Positions 8,434-17,989 of a DNA stretch of 64,000 nucleotides are shown one piece after another. Numbering within the stretch: the first letter of the stretch is position 1; each line of letters begins with the position of its first letter. The stretch comes from Dyella nitratireducens. GTDB taxonomy: Bacteria > Pseudomonadota > Gammaproteobacteria > Xanthomonadales > Rhodanobacteraceae. The translations under genes and the position numbers were made by a program. The notes below the pieces were generated by a model that worked only from the letters and a program-made list of their open reading frames with translations, did no database searches and had not been told where the DNA came from. The DNA lies in NCBI RefSeq assembly GCF_014642835.1, contig NZ_BMJA01000002.1, positions 78,519 through 142,518 on the forward strand, given 5' to 3'.

Positions 8434-9651
8434 CTAGGGTGTTGGGGGTGTTTTGCGCAAGCTCCAGGCTAGTGCGAGCCAGCAGGGTAGGGCGAGCAAT
8501 ATCCACGGTTGGTTCTGCTGCACCACGCCGGGTAGCAAATGCATGAGTAGGGCGATCAAGAGCGCGATCAATTGCAATGCCAGCACGCTGTTGGCAAAGC
8601 GAGAGGTGGCGATGTTTCTGCGGACATGCCACAGCGAACGCAGCAGCAGAAAAGCGAGCGGGTTGAAGAGTAAGAGGTTGGCGTTGGCCCAGGCCGAATG
8701 ATGCGTGGTAAGGGTCCACAACATCAGCATGACCAGGCCGACGAGACCGGCGAGCAGCAGGAACAGGCTGCCGAGTAGCGCATAGGCGAGTCGAGCGTAT
8801 CGCCATGCGCCGACGATCAGTGCGGCGATGATCAAGCCGGCCATGCCAAGCGGAATGCGCAGATCGGGCGGCGTGGCGGGTGGTGTGCTGAGGTGGTTGG
8901 GGTAAAGCAGGCTTTCGTTTTGTACGAGCGGTTGTGTGCCGCCGTGACCATCCGCAACAGTGATGTTGCGGATGCTCTTTTGCAGTTCTTCCGGCAGGAA
9001 GCTTTCTTGCCATGCATTGAGTGGTTGATCGGCGTAAGGCCCAAGGCCTAGATCGAGGATCAACATCAGCCAGGGTTGTGCGCTCATCAGACGCACGGTT
9101 TGCTGGCGATAGGTCATGCCGCCCGGCAATTGAGTGAGGCGCGCTTTGATGGCGCCGCCGAGTGCGCGGTCGAATGCATCGCGTACGCGGGTGGTGCAGT
9201 TGTCGACGTAGTAGTCGTAGTTGTAGGTGGCGTTTTCGGGGCGCAGGTTCCAGAACAGGAAATCGCGCAGTGCGGCCGCTTGTTGCGGCGTGAAGGCGAG
9301 TTTCTGTTTGGTGACGGACCGACCGGCTTGGGCGTAGAAGTTTTCTTCGTCGGTGGTGGTTTCGGCGTCGATCAGGTAGTGCATCTGGCCGCGGGCGAAG
9401 TTGAAGAAGAAGTTCTTCTCGTCGAAGTTGAAGACGCCGTAGTTGAAGTTCATTTCTTCGCCGCTGGCGGTGTCGCGCAGTTCGATGGCGTCGTGGCCGA
9501 AGCGTTCCCAGTAGATGTCGCCGGGGCCATACGTGATGAGAGAGATTTCCAGGTTTTCGCCTGGTGCGTCGGCGACGCCGGCATGGGCGGGGAGGATCGC
9601 GCAGCACAGGAGGGTGAGGGCGATGAGGAGGATGCGGCCGGCCTTAGTCAT
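8434..9651 (-). CDS. DUF4105 (Lnb N-terminal-like) membrane protein
   Basis: A 405-residue protein with a signal peptide (MTKAGRILLIALTLLCCAIL... ending AHA). A periplasmic domain contains LITYGPGDIYWERFGHDAIE and YDYYVDNCTTRVRDAFD, features of the DUF4105/Lnb N-terminal periplasmic family with conserved H, D, N and C residues reminiscent of a papain-like fold. The C-terminal third has several membrane helices. The exact function of the family is not established to my knowledge. It is upstream of corA and probably cotranscribed with it. Confidence 0.8.
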   Translation of the reverse strand: MTKAGRILLIALTLLCCAILPAHAGVADAPGENLEISLITYGPGDIYWERFGHDAIELRDTASGEEMNFNYGVFNFDEKNFFFNFARGQMHYLIDAETTTDEENFYAQAGRSVTKQKLAFTPQQAAALRDFLFWNLRPENATYNYDYYVDNCTTRVRDAFDRALGGAIKARLTQLPGGMTYRQQTVRLMSAQPWLMLILDLGLGPYADQPLNAWQESFLPEELQKSIRNITVADGHGGTQPLVQNESLLYPNHLSTPPATPPDLRIPLGMAGLIIAALIVGAWRYARLAYALLGSLFLLLAGLVGLVMLMLWTLTTHHSAWANANLLLFNPLAFLLLRSLWHVRRNIATSRFANSVLALQLIALLIALLMHLLPGVVQQNQPWILLALPCWLALAWSLRKTPPTP

Positions 9652-9762
9652 GCGATTGGGCGAAGTATCGAGGACGCGTTAGGGTAGCGGATGTGTGTGG
9701 CTGATGTGATTGGCAGAGAGGTGAGGGTGGACATCACCCTTAAGGTTTGAGCTTTAGCGTGC

Positions 9763-9883
9763 CGTCATTCCGGCGCAGGCCGGAATCCAGTTTCAATACG
9801 TTGTGCGAAGCACTCAAAACCTTTTGTATCGAGTGCTTCGCACGGCATGTTTCTACTGGATTCCGGCTTTCGCCGGAATGACG
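9763..9883. repeat. Family B palindromic repeat, full nested copy
   Basis: The outer arms start CGTCATTCCGGCG and end CGCCGGAATGACG. Inside is a second inverted pair (GTGCGAAGCACTC and GAGTGCTTCGCAC) around an A/T-rich loop. The same nested design recurs at 21533-21715 and 24733-24853. It lies in the gap between the DUF4105 gene and corC. Confidence 0.85.
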
Positions 9884-9928
9884 GTGAGGGATAGGTGGTT
9901 TTCTCGCGAGGGTGGCCTCTCACCCCAG

Positions 9929-9950
9929 CCCTCTCCCCGGAGGGAGAGGG
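9929..9950. terminator. Family C GC-rich hairpin downstream of corC
   Basis: CCCTCTCCC-CGGA-GGGAGAGGG forms a nine-base-pair stem 12 bases past the corC stop. The same core occurs at 29684-29706. It has no long T-run, so it may be a repeat-type (REP-like) mRNA 3' end and not a strict intrinsic terminator. Confidence 0.5.
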
Positions 9951-9961
9951 GGTAAAAGCCG

Positions 9962-10801
9962 TTAGCGGCGTACGACGCGGAATTGCTGTACGCGCCGGTC
10001 ATCCGCCTGGGTCACACGAAATTCGAAGTTGCCGATGTCGATCTGCTCGCCCACTTCCGGCAGGTGACCGAATTCGGCGGTGACCATGCCGCCGACGGTG
10101 TCGAATTCCTCGTCGGAAAACGCGGCACTCACTTCTTCGTTGAAGTCGGCGATGGGGGTCAGAGCGTCGACGATCCATTCGCCTTCGGCCTGGACGCTCA
10201 CGAGGTTGGGTTCTTCCTCGTCGTCGTGCTCGTCGTCGATCTCGCCGACGATTTCCTCCAGCACGTCTTCGATGGTGATCAGGCCGGCGACGCCGCCGTA
10301 TTCGTCCACAACCAGCGCCATGTGGTTGCGGCTGCGGCGGAATTCGGCCAGCAACACGTTCAGGCGCATGGACTCGGGAATCAGCACGGCCGGGCGCAGG
10401 ATGGTGCGCAGGTCGAAATCGTGGCCGTTGCCGAAGTACTTGAGCAGGTCCTTGGCAAGCAGGATGCCGAGGATGTCGTCCTTGTCTTCGCCGTGCACGG
10501 GGAAGCGGGAGTGGCCGGATTCCACCACGGCGGCAAGGATGTCGGGAAGCGGCGAGTCCACGTCGATCATCACGATCTGGACGCGGGGCACCATCACGTC
10601 GTCGACGTTGAGCTCGGTGACTCGCAGCGCGCCTTCCAGCATGGGAAGGGTGTCGGCGCTCAGCAGGCCGTTGGCCTGGGCGGTCCGCAACTCGTCGATC
10701 AGTTCTTCGCGGTTGCGTGGTTCGCCGGAAAACAGATGGCCCAGTCGATCCCACCATTTTCGGTGGACCGGGCCGCTGGTACTGCCAGGGTCCTCGTTCA
10801 T
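9962..10801 (-). CDS. corC: CorC/HlyC family CBS-domain protein
   Basis: A 279-residue cytoplasmic protein with two CBS domains (VMVPRVQIVMIDVDSPLPD and ALVVDEYGGVAGLITIEDVL) and a C-terminal CorC/HlyC transporter-associated domain (EFDTVGGMVTAEFGHLPEVG). The family is linked to magnesium/cobalt efflux and in many gammaproteobacteria to the ybeZYX operon. It is the last gene of the miaB-phoH-ybeY-corC block. The lnt gene, which commonly follows corC, is not present here. Confidence 0.92.
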   Translation of the reverse strand: MNEDPGSTSGPVHRKWWDRLGHLFSGEPRNREELIDELRTAQANGLLSADTLPMLEGALRVTELNVDDVMVPRVQIVMIDVDSPLPDILAAVVESGHSRFPVHGEDKDDILGILLAKDLLKYFGNGHDFDLRTILRPAVLIPESMRLNVLLAEFRRSRNHMALVVDEYGGVAGLITIEDVLEEIVGEIDDEHDDEEEPNLVSVQAEGEWIVDALTPIADFNEEVSAAFSDEEFDTVGGMVTAEFGHLPEVGEQIDIGNFEFRVTQADDRRVQQFRVVRR

Positions 10802-10938
10802 TACTCTTGAAAAGACAGCCCAAGCTGGGCGGGAAAATCAGTCTAGCGGAAAAGCCTTTGCCGTTCAGAGACAAGGGGTGAATAACGAAACGTGGCGACG
10901 GGCAGGGTTGAGGCAAGGCCTTACCCCACCCCAGCCGT

Positions 10939-10954
10939 CCCCTGCGAGCAGGGG
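10939..10954. repeat. GC-rich hairpin between ybeY and corC
   Basis: CCCCTGC-GA-GCAGGGG forms a seven-base-pair stem in the ybeY-corC gap, within the wider CACCCCAGCC...GGGGAGGG text seen at other gene ends (family C). It may reduce readthrough from ybeY into corC. Confidence 0.45.
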
Positions 10955-10973
10955 AGGGAGCGTCTTTCGCACA

Positions 10974-11435
10974 TCAATAGGGATCGGGAACGCCTAAACC
11001 CTTGAGAATGCGCGTTTCCAATGCCTCCATGCGGACCGCTTCGGCTTCCTCGATATGGTCGTAGCCGAGCAAATGCAGCACCCCGTGCACGGTGAGATGA
11101 GCCCAATGATTTGCCACCGGCTTGCCTTGCTCGGCAGCCTCGCGGCGCACCACCGGGGCGCAGATGGCGATGTCACCGAGCAGAGGCAGCCGCACGCCCG
11201 GGGGCAGGTCCATCGGGAAGGACAGCACGTTGGTGGCGTAGTCCTTGTCGCGATAGGTGCGGTTGAGCGCGCGGCCTTCCCGCGTGCCGACGATGCGTAT
11301 CGATAGCGCCGCCGCCCGCCGCCGCCGTGCGCCGGCCAGGGCCGCCTCCACCCAGCGGCGGAAGCTGGCGGGCGAGGGCACGCCAGCGCGGGGTATGCCG
11401 TAGCTGAGGTGCACCGTGGCCAGTGGCTCGCTCAT
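10974..11435 (-). CDS. ybeY: Endoribonuclease YbeY (rRNA maturation factor)
   Basis: A 153-residue metal-dependent endoribonuclease needed for 16S rRNA 3' processing and ribosome quality control. The family signature with three zinc-binding histidines is visible: [15 protein letters not shown] (H-x3-H-x5-H pattern). The block [17 protein letters not shown] is also characteristic. The start is five bases after the phoH stop, so the two genes are almost certainly translated from the same mRNA. Confidence 0.95.
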   Translation of the reverse strand: MSEPLATVHLSYGIPRAGVPSPASFRRWVEAALAGARRRRAAALSIRIVGTREGRALNRTYRDKDYATNVLSFPMDLPPGVRLPLLGDIAICAPVVRREAAEQGKPVANHWAHLTVHGVLHLLGYDHIEEAEAVRMEALETRILKGLGVPDPY

Positions 11436-11440
11436 ATCGA

Positions 11441-12463
11441 TCAGCTCTCGCGCCTTGGTTTGTTATTCGCGTTCCCCGTTCCCTGGTTTTCGTCTGCCGC
11501 TTCTTCAAAGGCCTCGTACGCCCGCACGATCTTCGCCACCAGCGGATGGCGCACCACGTCGCGCGAGGTGAAGAACGTAAAGCTGATGCCATCCACACCG
11601 CGCAACACCTCAACGGCATGGCGCAAGCCGGAGCGCACGTGCCGGGGCAGGTCGATCTGGCTGACGTCACCGGTGATCACCGCCACCGAGCCGAAGCCGA
11701 TGCGGGTGAGGAACATCTTCATCTGCTCGACGGTGGTGTTCTGCGCTTCGTCGAGGATCACGTAGGAGTCGTTGAGCGTGCGGCCACGCATATAGGCGAG
11801 CGGCGCAATCTCGATCACGTTGCGTTCGATCAGCTTGGCCACTTTTTCGAAGCCAAGCATTTCATACAGCGCGTCGTACAGCGGGCGCAGGTACGGGTCC
11901 ACCTTTTGCGACAAGTCGCCAGGCAGAAAGCCAAGTTTTTCACCGGCTTCCACGGCTGGACGCACCAGCAGGATGCGCTGCACGCGGTTGGCTTCCAGTG
12001 CTTCCACCGCGCAGGCTACGGCGAGATACGTCTTGCCGGTGCCGGCAGGACCTACGCCGAAGCTGATGTCATGTGTGCTGATCGCGTGCAGGTAGCGCGC
12101 CTGGTTCGGGCCGCGGCCTTTGATCACGCCGCGCTTCACCTTGATGATCACTTCCTGCGCACTTTCGGCCGCTTCTTCCACGATGGATTCGATGCCGGAT
12201 TCAGCCAGATGCAGGTTGATCTTGGCGCCGTTGAGTGATTCCGATTCCGTGGCGGCGTAAAGCGCGCGCAGCACTTTTTCGCCGGCGCGTGCGGCGGCTT
12301 CGTCGCCGATCACCTGGAAGAGATTGCCGCGGTGGTCGATTTCCACGCCCAGACGCAGCTCCACCTGGCGCAGGTGTTCGTCGAATGGGCCGCACAGGTT
12401 GGCGAGCCGGGCGTTGTCTTCCGGATCGAGGGCGAAATCGCGTTGGTTCAAACCGTCGTTCAT
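11441..12463 (-). CDS. phoH: PhoH-like ATPase (YbeZ)
   Basis: A 340-residue P-loop ATPase. Walker A is [11 protein letters not shown] and Walker B is [11 protein letters not shown]. The frame is open to 12604, but the start [13 protein letters not shown] at 12463 fits the family's usual N terminus, and the extension is arginine-rich and unlike the family. PhoH/YbeZ partners YbeY in RNA metabolism. Its gene lies between a GNAT gene and ybeY. Confidence 0.92.
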   Translation of the reverse strand: MNDGLNQRDFALDPEDNARLANLCGPFDEHLRQVELRLGVEIDHRGNLFQVIGDEAAARAGEKVLRALYAATESESLNGAKINLHLAESGIESIVEEAAESAQEVIIKVKRGVIKGRGPNQARYLHAISTHDISFGVGPAGTGKTYLAVACAVEALEANRVQRILLVRPAVEAGEKLGFLPGDLSQKVDPYLRPLYDALYEMLGFEKVAKLIERNVIEIAPLAYMRGRTLNDSYVILDEAQNTTVEQMKMFLTRIGFGSVAVITGDVSQIDLPRHVRSGLRHAVEVLRGVDGISFTFFTSRDVVRHPLVAKIVRAYEAFEEAADENQGTGNANNKPRRES

Positions 12464-12548
12464 AGATGTCGAATTCTTTTGTGTGTCGTCGCGCCGGCAA
12501 GGGCCGGACCAGTGCCTGTCGTGCAGGCCACGTTGCCAGGCTCTCCGC

Positions 12549-13073
12549 TTATGGCGGCGATGAAGTGTTTGTTTGCAGATCGAGGCGATAGAAGCGCGTA
12601 TCAACCGGCATGAAGGGAAAACCTGCCGGCAACTGCACTTTGTCGATCAGCGCGAAACCGTGCTTTTCATAGAAGCGATGCGCGGCTTGGAATTTATCCG
12701 TGGTACCCAGGAACACGCTATGCACGGCGTGCTGCGTCGCCCAATCCAGCGCGCCTTGCAAAAGTTTTACCGCAACGCCCCATGCCGTGCCGCGATATTC
12801 GGCGGCCACGAACATCTTGCGCAAAGCGACGTCGTGGTAGCCGATGTCCTTCAGCGCGACCGTGCCGACGATCTTCTGCTCATCCATCGCGACCCAGAAA
12901 TTGCCCGTACCGTGCTGGTAATACACGGGGATCGCGGAAAGATCCGGCTGGCGTTCCAGGTCGATATCGAAGCCGAATTCCTCGCGCTGAATCGAGACGA
13001 TCAACTCGCCCACCGCCGCCGCATGCTGCGGTTGGAAAGGCATCAAGCGGATGCGTGCGGCGTCTGCGCCCAT
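12549..13073 (-). CDS. GNAT family N-acetyltransferase
   Basis: A 174-residue acetyltransferase. The acetyl-CoA binding motif region is MFVAAEYRGTAWGVAVKLL and the late motif is AAHRFYEKHGFALIDK. Substrate unknown. It sits between miaB (nine bases upstream) and phoH, where E. coli has no gene, so it is an insertion into the conserved block and probably cotranscribed with it. Confidence 0.85.
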   Translation of the reverse strand: MGADAARIRLMPFQPQHAAAVGELIVSIQREEFGFDIDLERQPDLSAIPVYYQHGTGNFWVAMDEQKIVGTVALKDIGYHDVALRKMFVAAEYRGTAWGVAVKLLQGALDWATQHAVHSVFLGTTDKFQAAHRFYEKHGFALIDKVQLPAGFPFMPVDTRFYRLDLQTNTSSPP

Positions 13074-13082
13074 GCTGGCGAG

Positions 13083-14426
13083 TCAGGCGGCTTCGCTATC
13101 CACGCTGGCAACACGTCCACGCAGCGAGTTGGTCATCGCGTCGGTGATGACCACGTCCACGAACTGGCCGATAAGGCTCGCAGGTCCAGGAAAATTCACG
13201 TAGCGCATGTTCTCGGTGCGACCGGTGAGTTCGTTTGCGTTCTTCTTGCTGGGCTTTTCCACCAGCACGCGTTGCACTGTGCCGACCATCGCCTCGTTGA
13301 TCTTGCGGGCGTTCTCGTTGAGCACCGCCTGCAGGTGCGCGAGGCGTTCGCTCTTCACGGTGGCCGGTGTGTCGTCGGCAAGATTGGCAGCCGGCGTGCC
13401 GGGGCGTGCGGAGAAAATGAAGGAGAAGCTCTGGTCGAAGCCGACGTCGTCGATGAGTTTCATCGTCTTCTCGAAATCCGCATCCGTTTCGCCCGGGAAG
13501 CCGACGATGAAGTCGGACGAGATGCAGATATCCGGACGCACCGCGCGCAGCTTGCGGATCTTCTGTTTGAACTCCAGCGCCGTGTAGCCGCGCTTCATCG
13601 CGGCCAGGATGCGATCCGAACCGGCCTGCACCGGCAGGTGCAGGAAGTTCGCGAGCTTCGGCACATTGGCATAGGCCTCGACCAGCGAGTCGGAGAACTC
13701 CAGCGGATGCGAGGTGGTGAAGCGGATGCGGCCGATGCTTTCAATCTCCGCGATGGCGTGGATCAACACGGCCAGGTCTGCCGTGCCGCCATCGTGCGTG
13801 GGGCCGCGATAGGCATTCACGTTCTGGCCCAGCAGGATCACTTCGCGCACGCCTTGTTCGGCAAGCTGTGCGACTTCCACGATCACGTCGTCGAACGGAC
13901 GGCTGATTTCCTCGCCGCGGGTGTAGGGCACCACGCAGTAGCTGCAGTATTTGGAGCAGCCTTCCATGATCGACACGAAGGCGGTGGGGCCTTCGGCGCG
14001 CGGTTCGGGCAGGCGGTCGAATTTCTCGATCTCGGGGAAGCTGATGTCGACCTGCGGCTTGCCGGTGGCGCGCTTCGCTTCGATCAATTCGGGCAGGCGG
14101 TGCAGGGTCTGCGGGCCGAACACCAGGTCCACGAACGGCGCGCGCTTCAGAATCGCTTCGCCTTCCTGCGACGCCACGCAGCCACCCACGCCGATCAGCA
14201 CGGGCTTGCCACCCTGCTTGTATTCGCGCCAGCGGCCGAGTTGGCTGAACACCTTTTCCTGCGCTTTTTCACGGATGGAGCAGGTATTGACCAGGAGCAC
14301 ATCCGCTTCCGACTCGTCCTGGGTCAATTCCAGACCATGCGACGCGCGCAGCACGTCGGCCATTTTGGCCGAGTCGTACTCGTTCATCTGGCAGCCGTGG
14401 GTCTTGATGAAAAGCTTGCCGCTCAT
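13083..14426 (-). CDS. miaB: tRNA-2-methylthio-N6-dimethylallyladenosine synthase MiaB
   Basis: A 447-residue radical-SAM methylthiotransferase that modifies A37 of tRNAs reading codons starting with U. An N-terminal MTTase domain carries cysteines in [21 protein letters not shown] and [10 protein letters not shown] that bind the auxiliary Fe-S cluster. The radical SAM motif is CSKYCSYC followed by [11 protein letters not shown]-terminal TRAM domain ends the protein. The length matches the family. It is the first gene of the minus-strand miaB-GNAT-phoH-ybeY-corC block. Confidence 0.96.
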   Translation of the reverse strand: MSGKLFIKTHGCQMNEYDSAKMADVLRASHGLELTQDESEADVLLVNTCSIREKAQEKVFSQLGRWREYKQGGKPVLIGVGGCVASQEGEAILKRAPFVDLVFGPQTLHRLPELIEAKRATGKPQVDISFPEIEKFDRLPEPRAEGPTAFVSIMEGCSKYCSYCVVPYTRGEEISRPFDDVIVEVAQLAEQGVREVILLGQNVNAYRGPTHDGGTADLAVLIHAIAEIESIGRIRFTTSHPLEFSDSLVEAYANVPKLANFLHLPVQAGSDRILAAMKRGYTALEFKQKIRKLRAVRPDICISSDFIVGFPGETDADFEKTMKLIDDVGFDQSFSFIFSARPGTPAANLADDTPATVKSERLAHLQAVLNENARKINEAMVGTVQRVLVEKPSKKNANELTGRTENMRYVNFPGPASLIGQFVDVVITDAMTNSLRGRVASVDSEAA

Positions 14427-14552
14427 GGCGTCGGGTACCGTGGGGTCGGAAGGCAGCGCGAAATGCGTCGAACCGCGTATTGTACTCGTGCGATTAGTGT
14501 GCTGCTACCGATGGATCAAGGACTTGCGGGAGGGAGTGTCGCCCTGGAGATG

Positions 14553-14628
14553 CGTAGGTTGGGGTGCAAACCCCAACATCCGGATGTAGGCGTGCATGGC
14601 GATGTTGGGGTTTGCACCCCAACCTACG
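14553..14628. repeat. Family A palindromic repeat, full copy
   Basis: Arms CGTAGGTTGGGGTGCAAACC... and ...GGTTTGCACCCCAACCTACG flank a short spacer ending GCATGGCGAT. It lies between the divergent miaB and transglycosylase genes. Apart from it, the 14427-14773 gap shows no gene. Confidence 0.9.
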
Positions 14629-14773
14629 TGGTTGATGGAGTTTCCGGCAAGCCTTGCTCCTTCAGCCCAATCCTCACCCCGGACGGCAGCAGGGCATGTA
14701 TATCCATGTTCTGGCACACGATTTCGCTAATTCATGCTTGGCTCGCGACGGCGCTAAGCGCAAACTTCCCGCC

Positions 14774-15853
14774 ATGTTTGCCGCCGTACGCCAAAGGGGA
14801 GGCCACGGTTCCAGGGCAACCCGCCTCCCAACACTTTTGATGATCGCCATGCTGGCGCTGCTTGGCTGCGCCCTGCTGTTGGCCGCACGCCCGGTGCAGG
14901 CTGCTGCGCTTTACCGCTGCACGGGGTCGCAGGGCGAGATCGTGTTTACCGGCAGCAAGGCGGGTTACCGCGAATGCCAGCAGCTGGCGTCGTTTGCGAC
15001 TCCGCCGCCACACGCAGGGCCACGGCGGGTGATGTCGAATCAGGTCAGCTCGCTGGCGTGGGTGACCGGCTGGGTAGAAACCTCGGCCAAGCCGATTGCC
15101 CCCATCGTCGTGTCGCTGGATCGAGTCATGGCAGGTGTGGAAACGACGGCTCGCGTGGCGCCTCCGCCCACCGGCAAGCCGGGGCAGTGGAGTTATAGCG
15201 ATTCGCACAACGGCTTGCCCGCCGCGCTGGCGGACAGCGGTGCGCAGGATTCGCCGGACAATCGCGTGCTGCGCGGCGCGGTGTATCGAGTCGTGCATCG
15301 CGACGGCAGCGTGGAATACACCAATATTCCGCCGGGTGGCGCGCAGGCGAACAACGTCACCAAGCTTTTCAGCTACATCGCCACCTGCATGGCGTGCAAT
15401 CTGCACTCGAGCATCAACTGGGGCACGGTGGCGCTCAACATCGATGCCTATAAGGACGTGATCCACGAAGCCAGCCTGGAATCGGGTGTGGACGAAGCAT
15501 TCATCCGCGCCATCATTCACGCTGAAAGCGCCTTCAATCCGCGTGCAATGTCGCTCAAGGGCGCGCAAGGGCTGATGCAATTGATGCCGGGCACGGCGAA
15601 CGACATGGGCGTGCTCGATGCGTTCGATCCGGTGCAGAACATTCGTGGCGGAGCACGCTATCTCGGCTTGCTGATGAGGAACTTCAACGGCAACGTGCGG
15701 CTGGCGGCCGCCGCGTACAACGCTGGCCCCGGCGCCGTGCAGCACTACAACGGCGTGCCGCCGTTTGCCGAGACGCAGGTGTATGTGCAGCGCGTGGGTG
15801 AGTTGTTGCAACGGTATAGCAAGGCGTTGCACCCGCCGTTGGCGAGTCTGTAG
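14774..15853 (+). CDS. Lytic transglycosylase with DUF4124-like N-terminal part
   Basis: A 359-residue cell-wall lytic enzyme. The start at 14774 (MFAAVRQRGG) precedes a membrane/export segment (LLMIAMLALLGCALLLAARP). A DUF4124-like motif follows (ALYRCTGSQGEIVFTG), and the C-terminal SLT (soluble lytic transglycosylase) domain shows ESGVDEAFIRAIIHAESAFN with the catalytic E, then KGAQGLMQLMPGTA and AAAYNAGPGAV. It cleaves peptidoglycan glycan strands to anhydromuropeptides. Its TAG stop (15851-15853) lies inside a family A repeat. Confidence 0.9.
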   Translation: MFAAVRQRGGHGSRATRLPTLLMIAMLALLGCALLLAARPVQAAALYRCTGSQGEIVFTGSKAGYRECQQLASFATPPPHAGPRRVMSNQVSSLAWVTGWVETSAKPIAPIVVSLDRVMAGVETTARVAPPPTGKPGQWSYSDSHNGLPAALADSGAQDSPDNRVLRGAVYRVVHRDGSVEYTNIPPGGAQANNVTKLFSYIATCMACNLHSSINWGTVALNIDAYKDVIHEASLESGVDEAFIRAIIHAESAFNPRAMSLKGAQGLMQLMPGTANDMGVLDAFDPVQNIRGGARYLGLLMRNFNGNVRLAAAAYNAGPGAVQHYNGVPPFAETQVYVQRVGELLQRYSKALHPPLASL

Positions 15854-15924
15854 GTTGGGGTGCAAACCCCAACATGGCGTGACAATCAAGCATGGCGATG
15901 TTGGGGTTTGCACCCCAACCTACG
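15850..15924. repeat. Family A palindromic repeat between convergent genes
   Basis: Full copy with arms of about 25 bases. Its left arm contains the TAG stop of the upstream transglycosylase gene (15851-15853), and its right arm ends one base before the stop of the convergent protease gene (15926-15928). The palindrome can fold in either transcript and so could terminate both genes. Confidence 0.9.
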
Positions 15925-15925
15925 T

Positions 15926-17143
15926 TTAGCCTTCGATGAAGCTTCCGGTATTCCCTTGCGAATTCGAAGCAGGCAACCGCGGCGGCCGCTGAATCACATT
16001 CACCATCACGTGAAACGGCACGCCGTTGCGCAAGCCGGACAATTCCACCTTGCCACCGGGTTTGAGCACCGCCTCGTGGCGGCTGAGGTCGGCAGGATCG
16101 CGAATATCGTCGTCACCCAGGCGCAGCAGAATGTCGTGCGGCTGGATGCCGGCCGCCGCTGCCGGGCCTCCAGCGTAGACATCAGTAACCTGCGCACCAC
16201 GCGCCGCCGCCGCGGGCAGGCCACTATCGGCCGCCACCGGCACGAAGCCGTAGTTCGCGCCGAGCCAGCCGCGGATCACGTGACTGGTTGCGATTAATTG
16301 TCGCAGTACGTTGGTAGCCGTATCGACCGGAATGGCAAAACCGATACCCTCCGCATTAGCTGCCTTACCGATGAGGAGGGTGTTGATACCGACCAGGTCA
16401 CCGTTGCTGTTGACCAGCGCACCGCCGGAGTTGCCGAGGTTGATCGCGGCATCGGTCTGGATGAAATCTTCCGGACTGCTGTTGTTCAACTGACGGCCGA
16501 TGGCACTGATGATGCCCATGGTCACGGTCTGATTGAGGTTGAGCGGATTACCGATGGCGAGCACCACGTCGCCCACGCGCAGCTTTTTTGGATCAGCCAT
16601 CTGGATCACCGGCAAGTTGCCGGCGTCGACGATCTTCAGCACCGCCAGATCCGTTTCCTCGTCCGCACCGACCAGCTTAGCCTTCGCAACGCGTCCGTCG
16701 TACAGCAATACCTGGATGTCGTCGGCGTTGGCGATCACGTGATTGTTGGTGAGCACGTAGCCGTCTGCACTGACGATCACGCCGGAGCCGAGGTTCTGTT
16801 CGCGCCGCGTCTGCGCCGGGCCTACCGGGGTGCCGCCGAACAGCTGCTGCATCATCGGATCGGTGAACATGCGTATGGCTTGTTCGGTCACGACCTTGTT
16901 GGCGTAGATATTGACGACAGAAGGCGCGGCCTTGGCAACGGCATCGGCATACGAAAACGGTGCAGGTTGCGATGGCGCGGGTGAAGTCTCCGCTGGAACC
17001 GATGCATGTTCGTGCTGCAGTCCAAAACGTGTCCGCAGATGATCACCGACACTCGGCCAGATCAGGCTGATCACGAACGCGATCGCCAGCCCGAGTATCA
17101 CGAATCGGGCAACAAAGGCGACGATGCCGGCGGCATGCTTCAT
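15926..17143 (-). CDS. DegS/AlgW-like membrane-anchored serine protease
   Basis: A 405-residue periplasmic S1C protease with one N-terminal membrane anchor (about residues 8-29) and one C-terminal PDZ domain (about 290-385), the DegS/AlgW layout, in contrast to two-PDZ DegP/DegQ. The catalytic triad is visible: H135 in LTNNHVIA, D165 in DEETDLAVLK and S239 in NLGNSGGAL. DegS-type proteases sense misfolded outer-membrane proteins and start cleavage of the anti-sigma factor RseA/MucA. No rpoE genes are in this window. Confidence 0.88.
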   Translation of the reverse strand: MKHAAGIVAFVARFVILGLAIAFVISLIWPSVGDHLRTRFGLQHEHASVPAETSPAPSQPAPFSYADAVAKAAPSVVNIYANKVVTEQAIRMFTDPMMQQLFGGTPVGPAQTRREQNLGSGVIVSADGYVLTNNHVIANADDIQVLLYDGRVAKAKLVGADEETDLAVLKIVDAGNLPVIQMADPKKLRVGDVVLAIGNPLNLNQTVTMGIISAIGRQLNNSSPEDFIQTDAAINLGNSGGALVNSNGDLVGINTLLIGKAANAEGIGFAIPVDTATNVLRQLIATSHVIRGWLGANYGFVPVAADSGLPAAAARGAQVTDVYAGGPAAAAGIQPHDILLRLGDDDIRDPADLSRHEAVLKPGGKVELSGLRNGVPFHVMVNVIQRPPRLPASNSQGNTGSFIEG

Positions 17144-17383
17144 GTCGTAATCAGTCTGCAGGAAAAGTAAGCGCGTGAGTGTGGCAGAGCGACGTGACCG
17201 CCCGTGCGGTTTTATTGTAGGGTTCTTGACCTGAGGCTAGACTAACGCGATTTATTGTAGGTAACGCGATTTTGCAGGGGCACGATCCTGAGGGGCGGTC
17301 GGCGAAGCGGAATCTTTAGCTCGCCCGCATTGGCAGAGTCTGGTTTCTGCAGTGTCAATGGCATGCAAGTACCGGAGAGCCTG

Positions 17384-17989
17384 ATGGCGAACGAAGTCGT
17401 CGATCTAGGCCGCCGCCGTTTTCTCACCACGACGACTGCCGTGGTAGGGGGAGCAGGCGTAGTGGCTGCAGTTGTGCCTTTCATCAAGTCGTGGGAACCC
17501 AGTGCAAGAGCCAAGGCCGCCGGCGCCCCCGTTACCCAGTCACTGAAGAAGATCGAAGCGGGCCAGCAATTGATCGTGGGCTGGCGCAGCCTTCCGGTAT
17601 TCATCGTCAATCGCACGCCGGCACAGCTGACGGCGCTGGCGCAGCAGGATCCTCGTCTGGTCGATCCGAAGTCCGATGGCGCGTCCGCCGACCAGCAACC
17701 CAAGTACGCGCAAAACGAAACCCGCTCCATCAAGCCGGAGTGGCTGGTGATGGTCGGCATCTGCACGCACTTGGGCTGCGTTCCCAACTATGTCGGCGAA
17801 ATGAAGCCCGAGCCGTTCGATCCGAACTGGCAGGGCGGTTACTACTGCCCTTGCCACCACTCGCGCTACGACATGGCCGGCCGTGTTTACCAGGGTGTGC
17901 CTGCGCCGAAGAACATGCAGATTCCGCCGTACCACTTTGTCGACGACAACACCGTGCAGATCGGTGTGGATGCAGAGGGGAATTCGTAA
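17384..17989 (+). CDS. petA: Ubiquinol-cytochrome c reductase iron-sulfur (Rieske) subunit
   Basis: A 201-residue Rieske protein of the cytochrome bc1 complex. The start at 17384 (MANEVVDLGRRRFLTTTTAV) is preceded by GGAGAG and contains a twin-arginine-like segment before a membrane anchor. The 2Fe-2S ligands are seen in CTHLGC and CPCHHSRYD. It transfers electrons from ubiquinol to cytochrome c1. Its TAA overlaps the ATG at 17989 (TAATG), which is the ancestral petB start. Confidence 0.95.
   Translation: MANEVVDLGRRRFLTTTTAVVGGAGVVAAVVPFIKSWEPSARAKAAGAPVTQSLKKIEAGQQLIVGWRSLPVFIVNRTPAQLTALAQQDPRLVDPKSDGASADQQPKYAQNETRSIKPEWLVMVGICTHLGCVPNYVGEMKPEPFDPNWQGGYYCPCHHSRYDMAGRVYQGVPAPKNMQIPPYHFVDDNTVQIGVDAEGNS

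Noticed and set aside
12573-14840. 755-codon plus-strand open frame over the GNAT and miaB genes
   Set aside because: Shadow frame; the minus strand shows clear MiaB radical-SAM and GNAT motifs.
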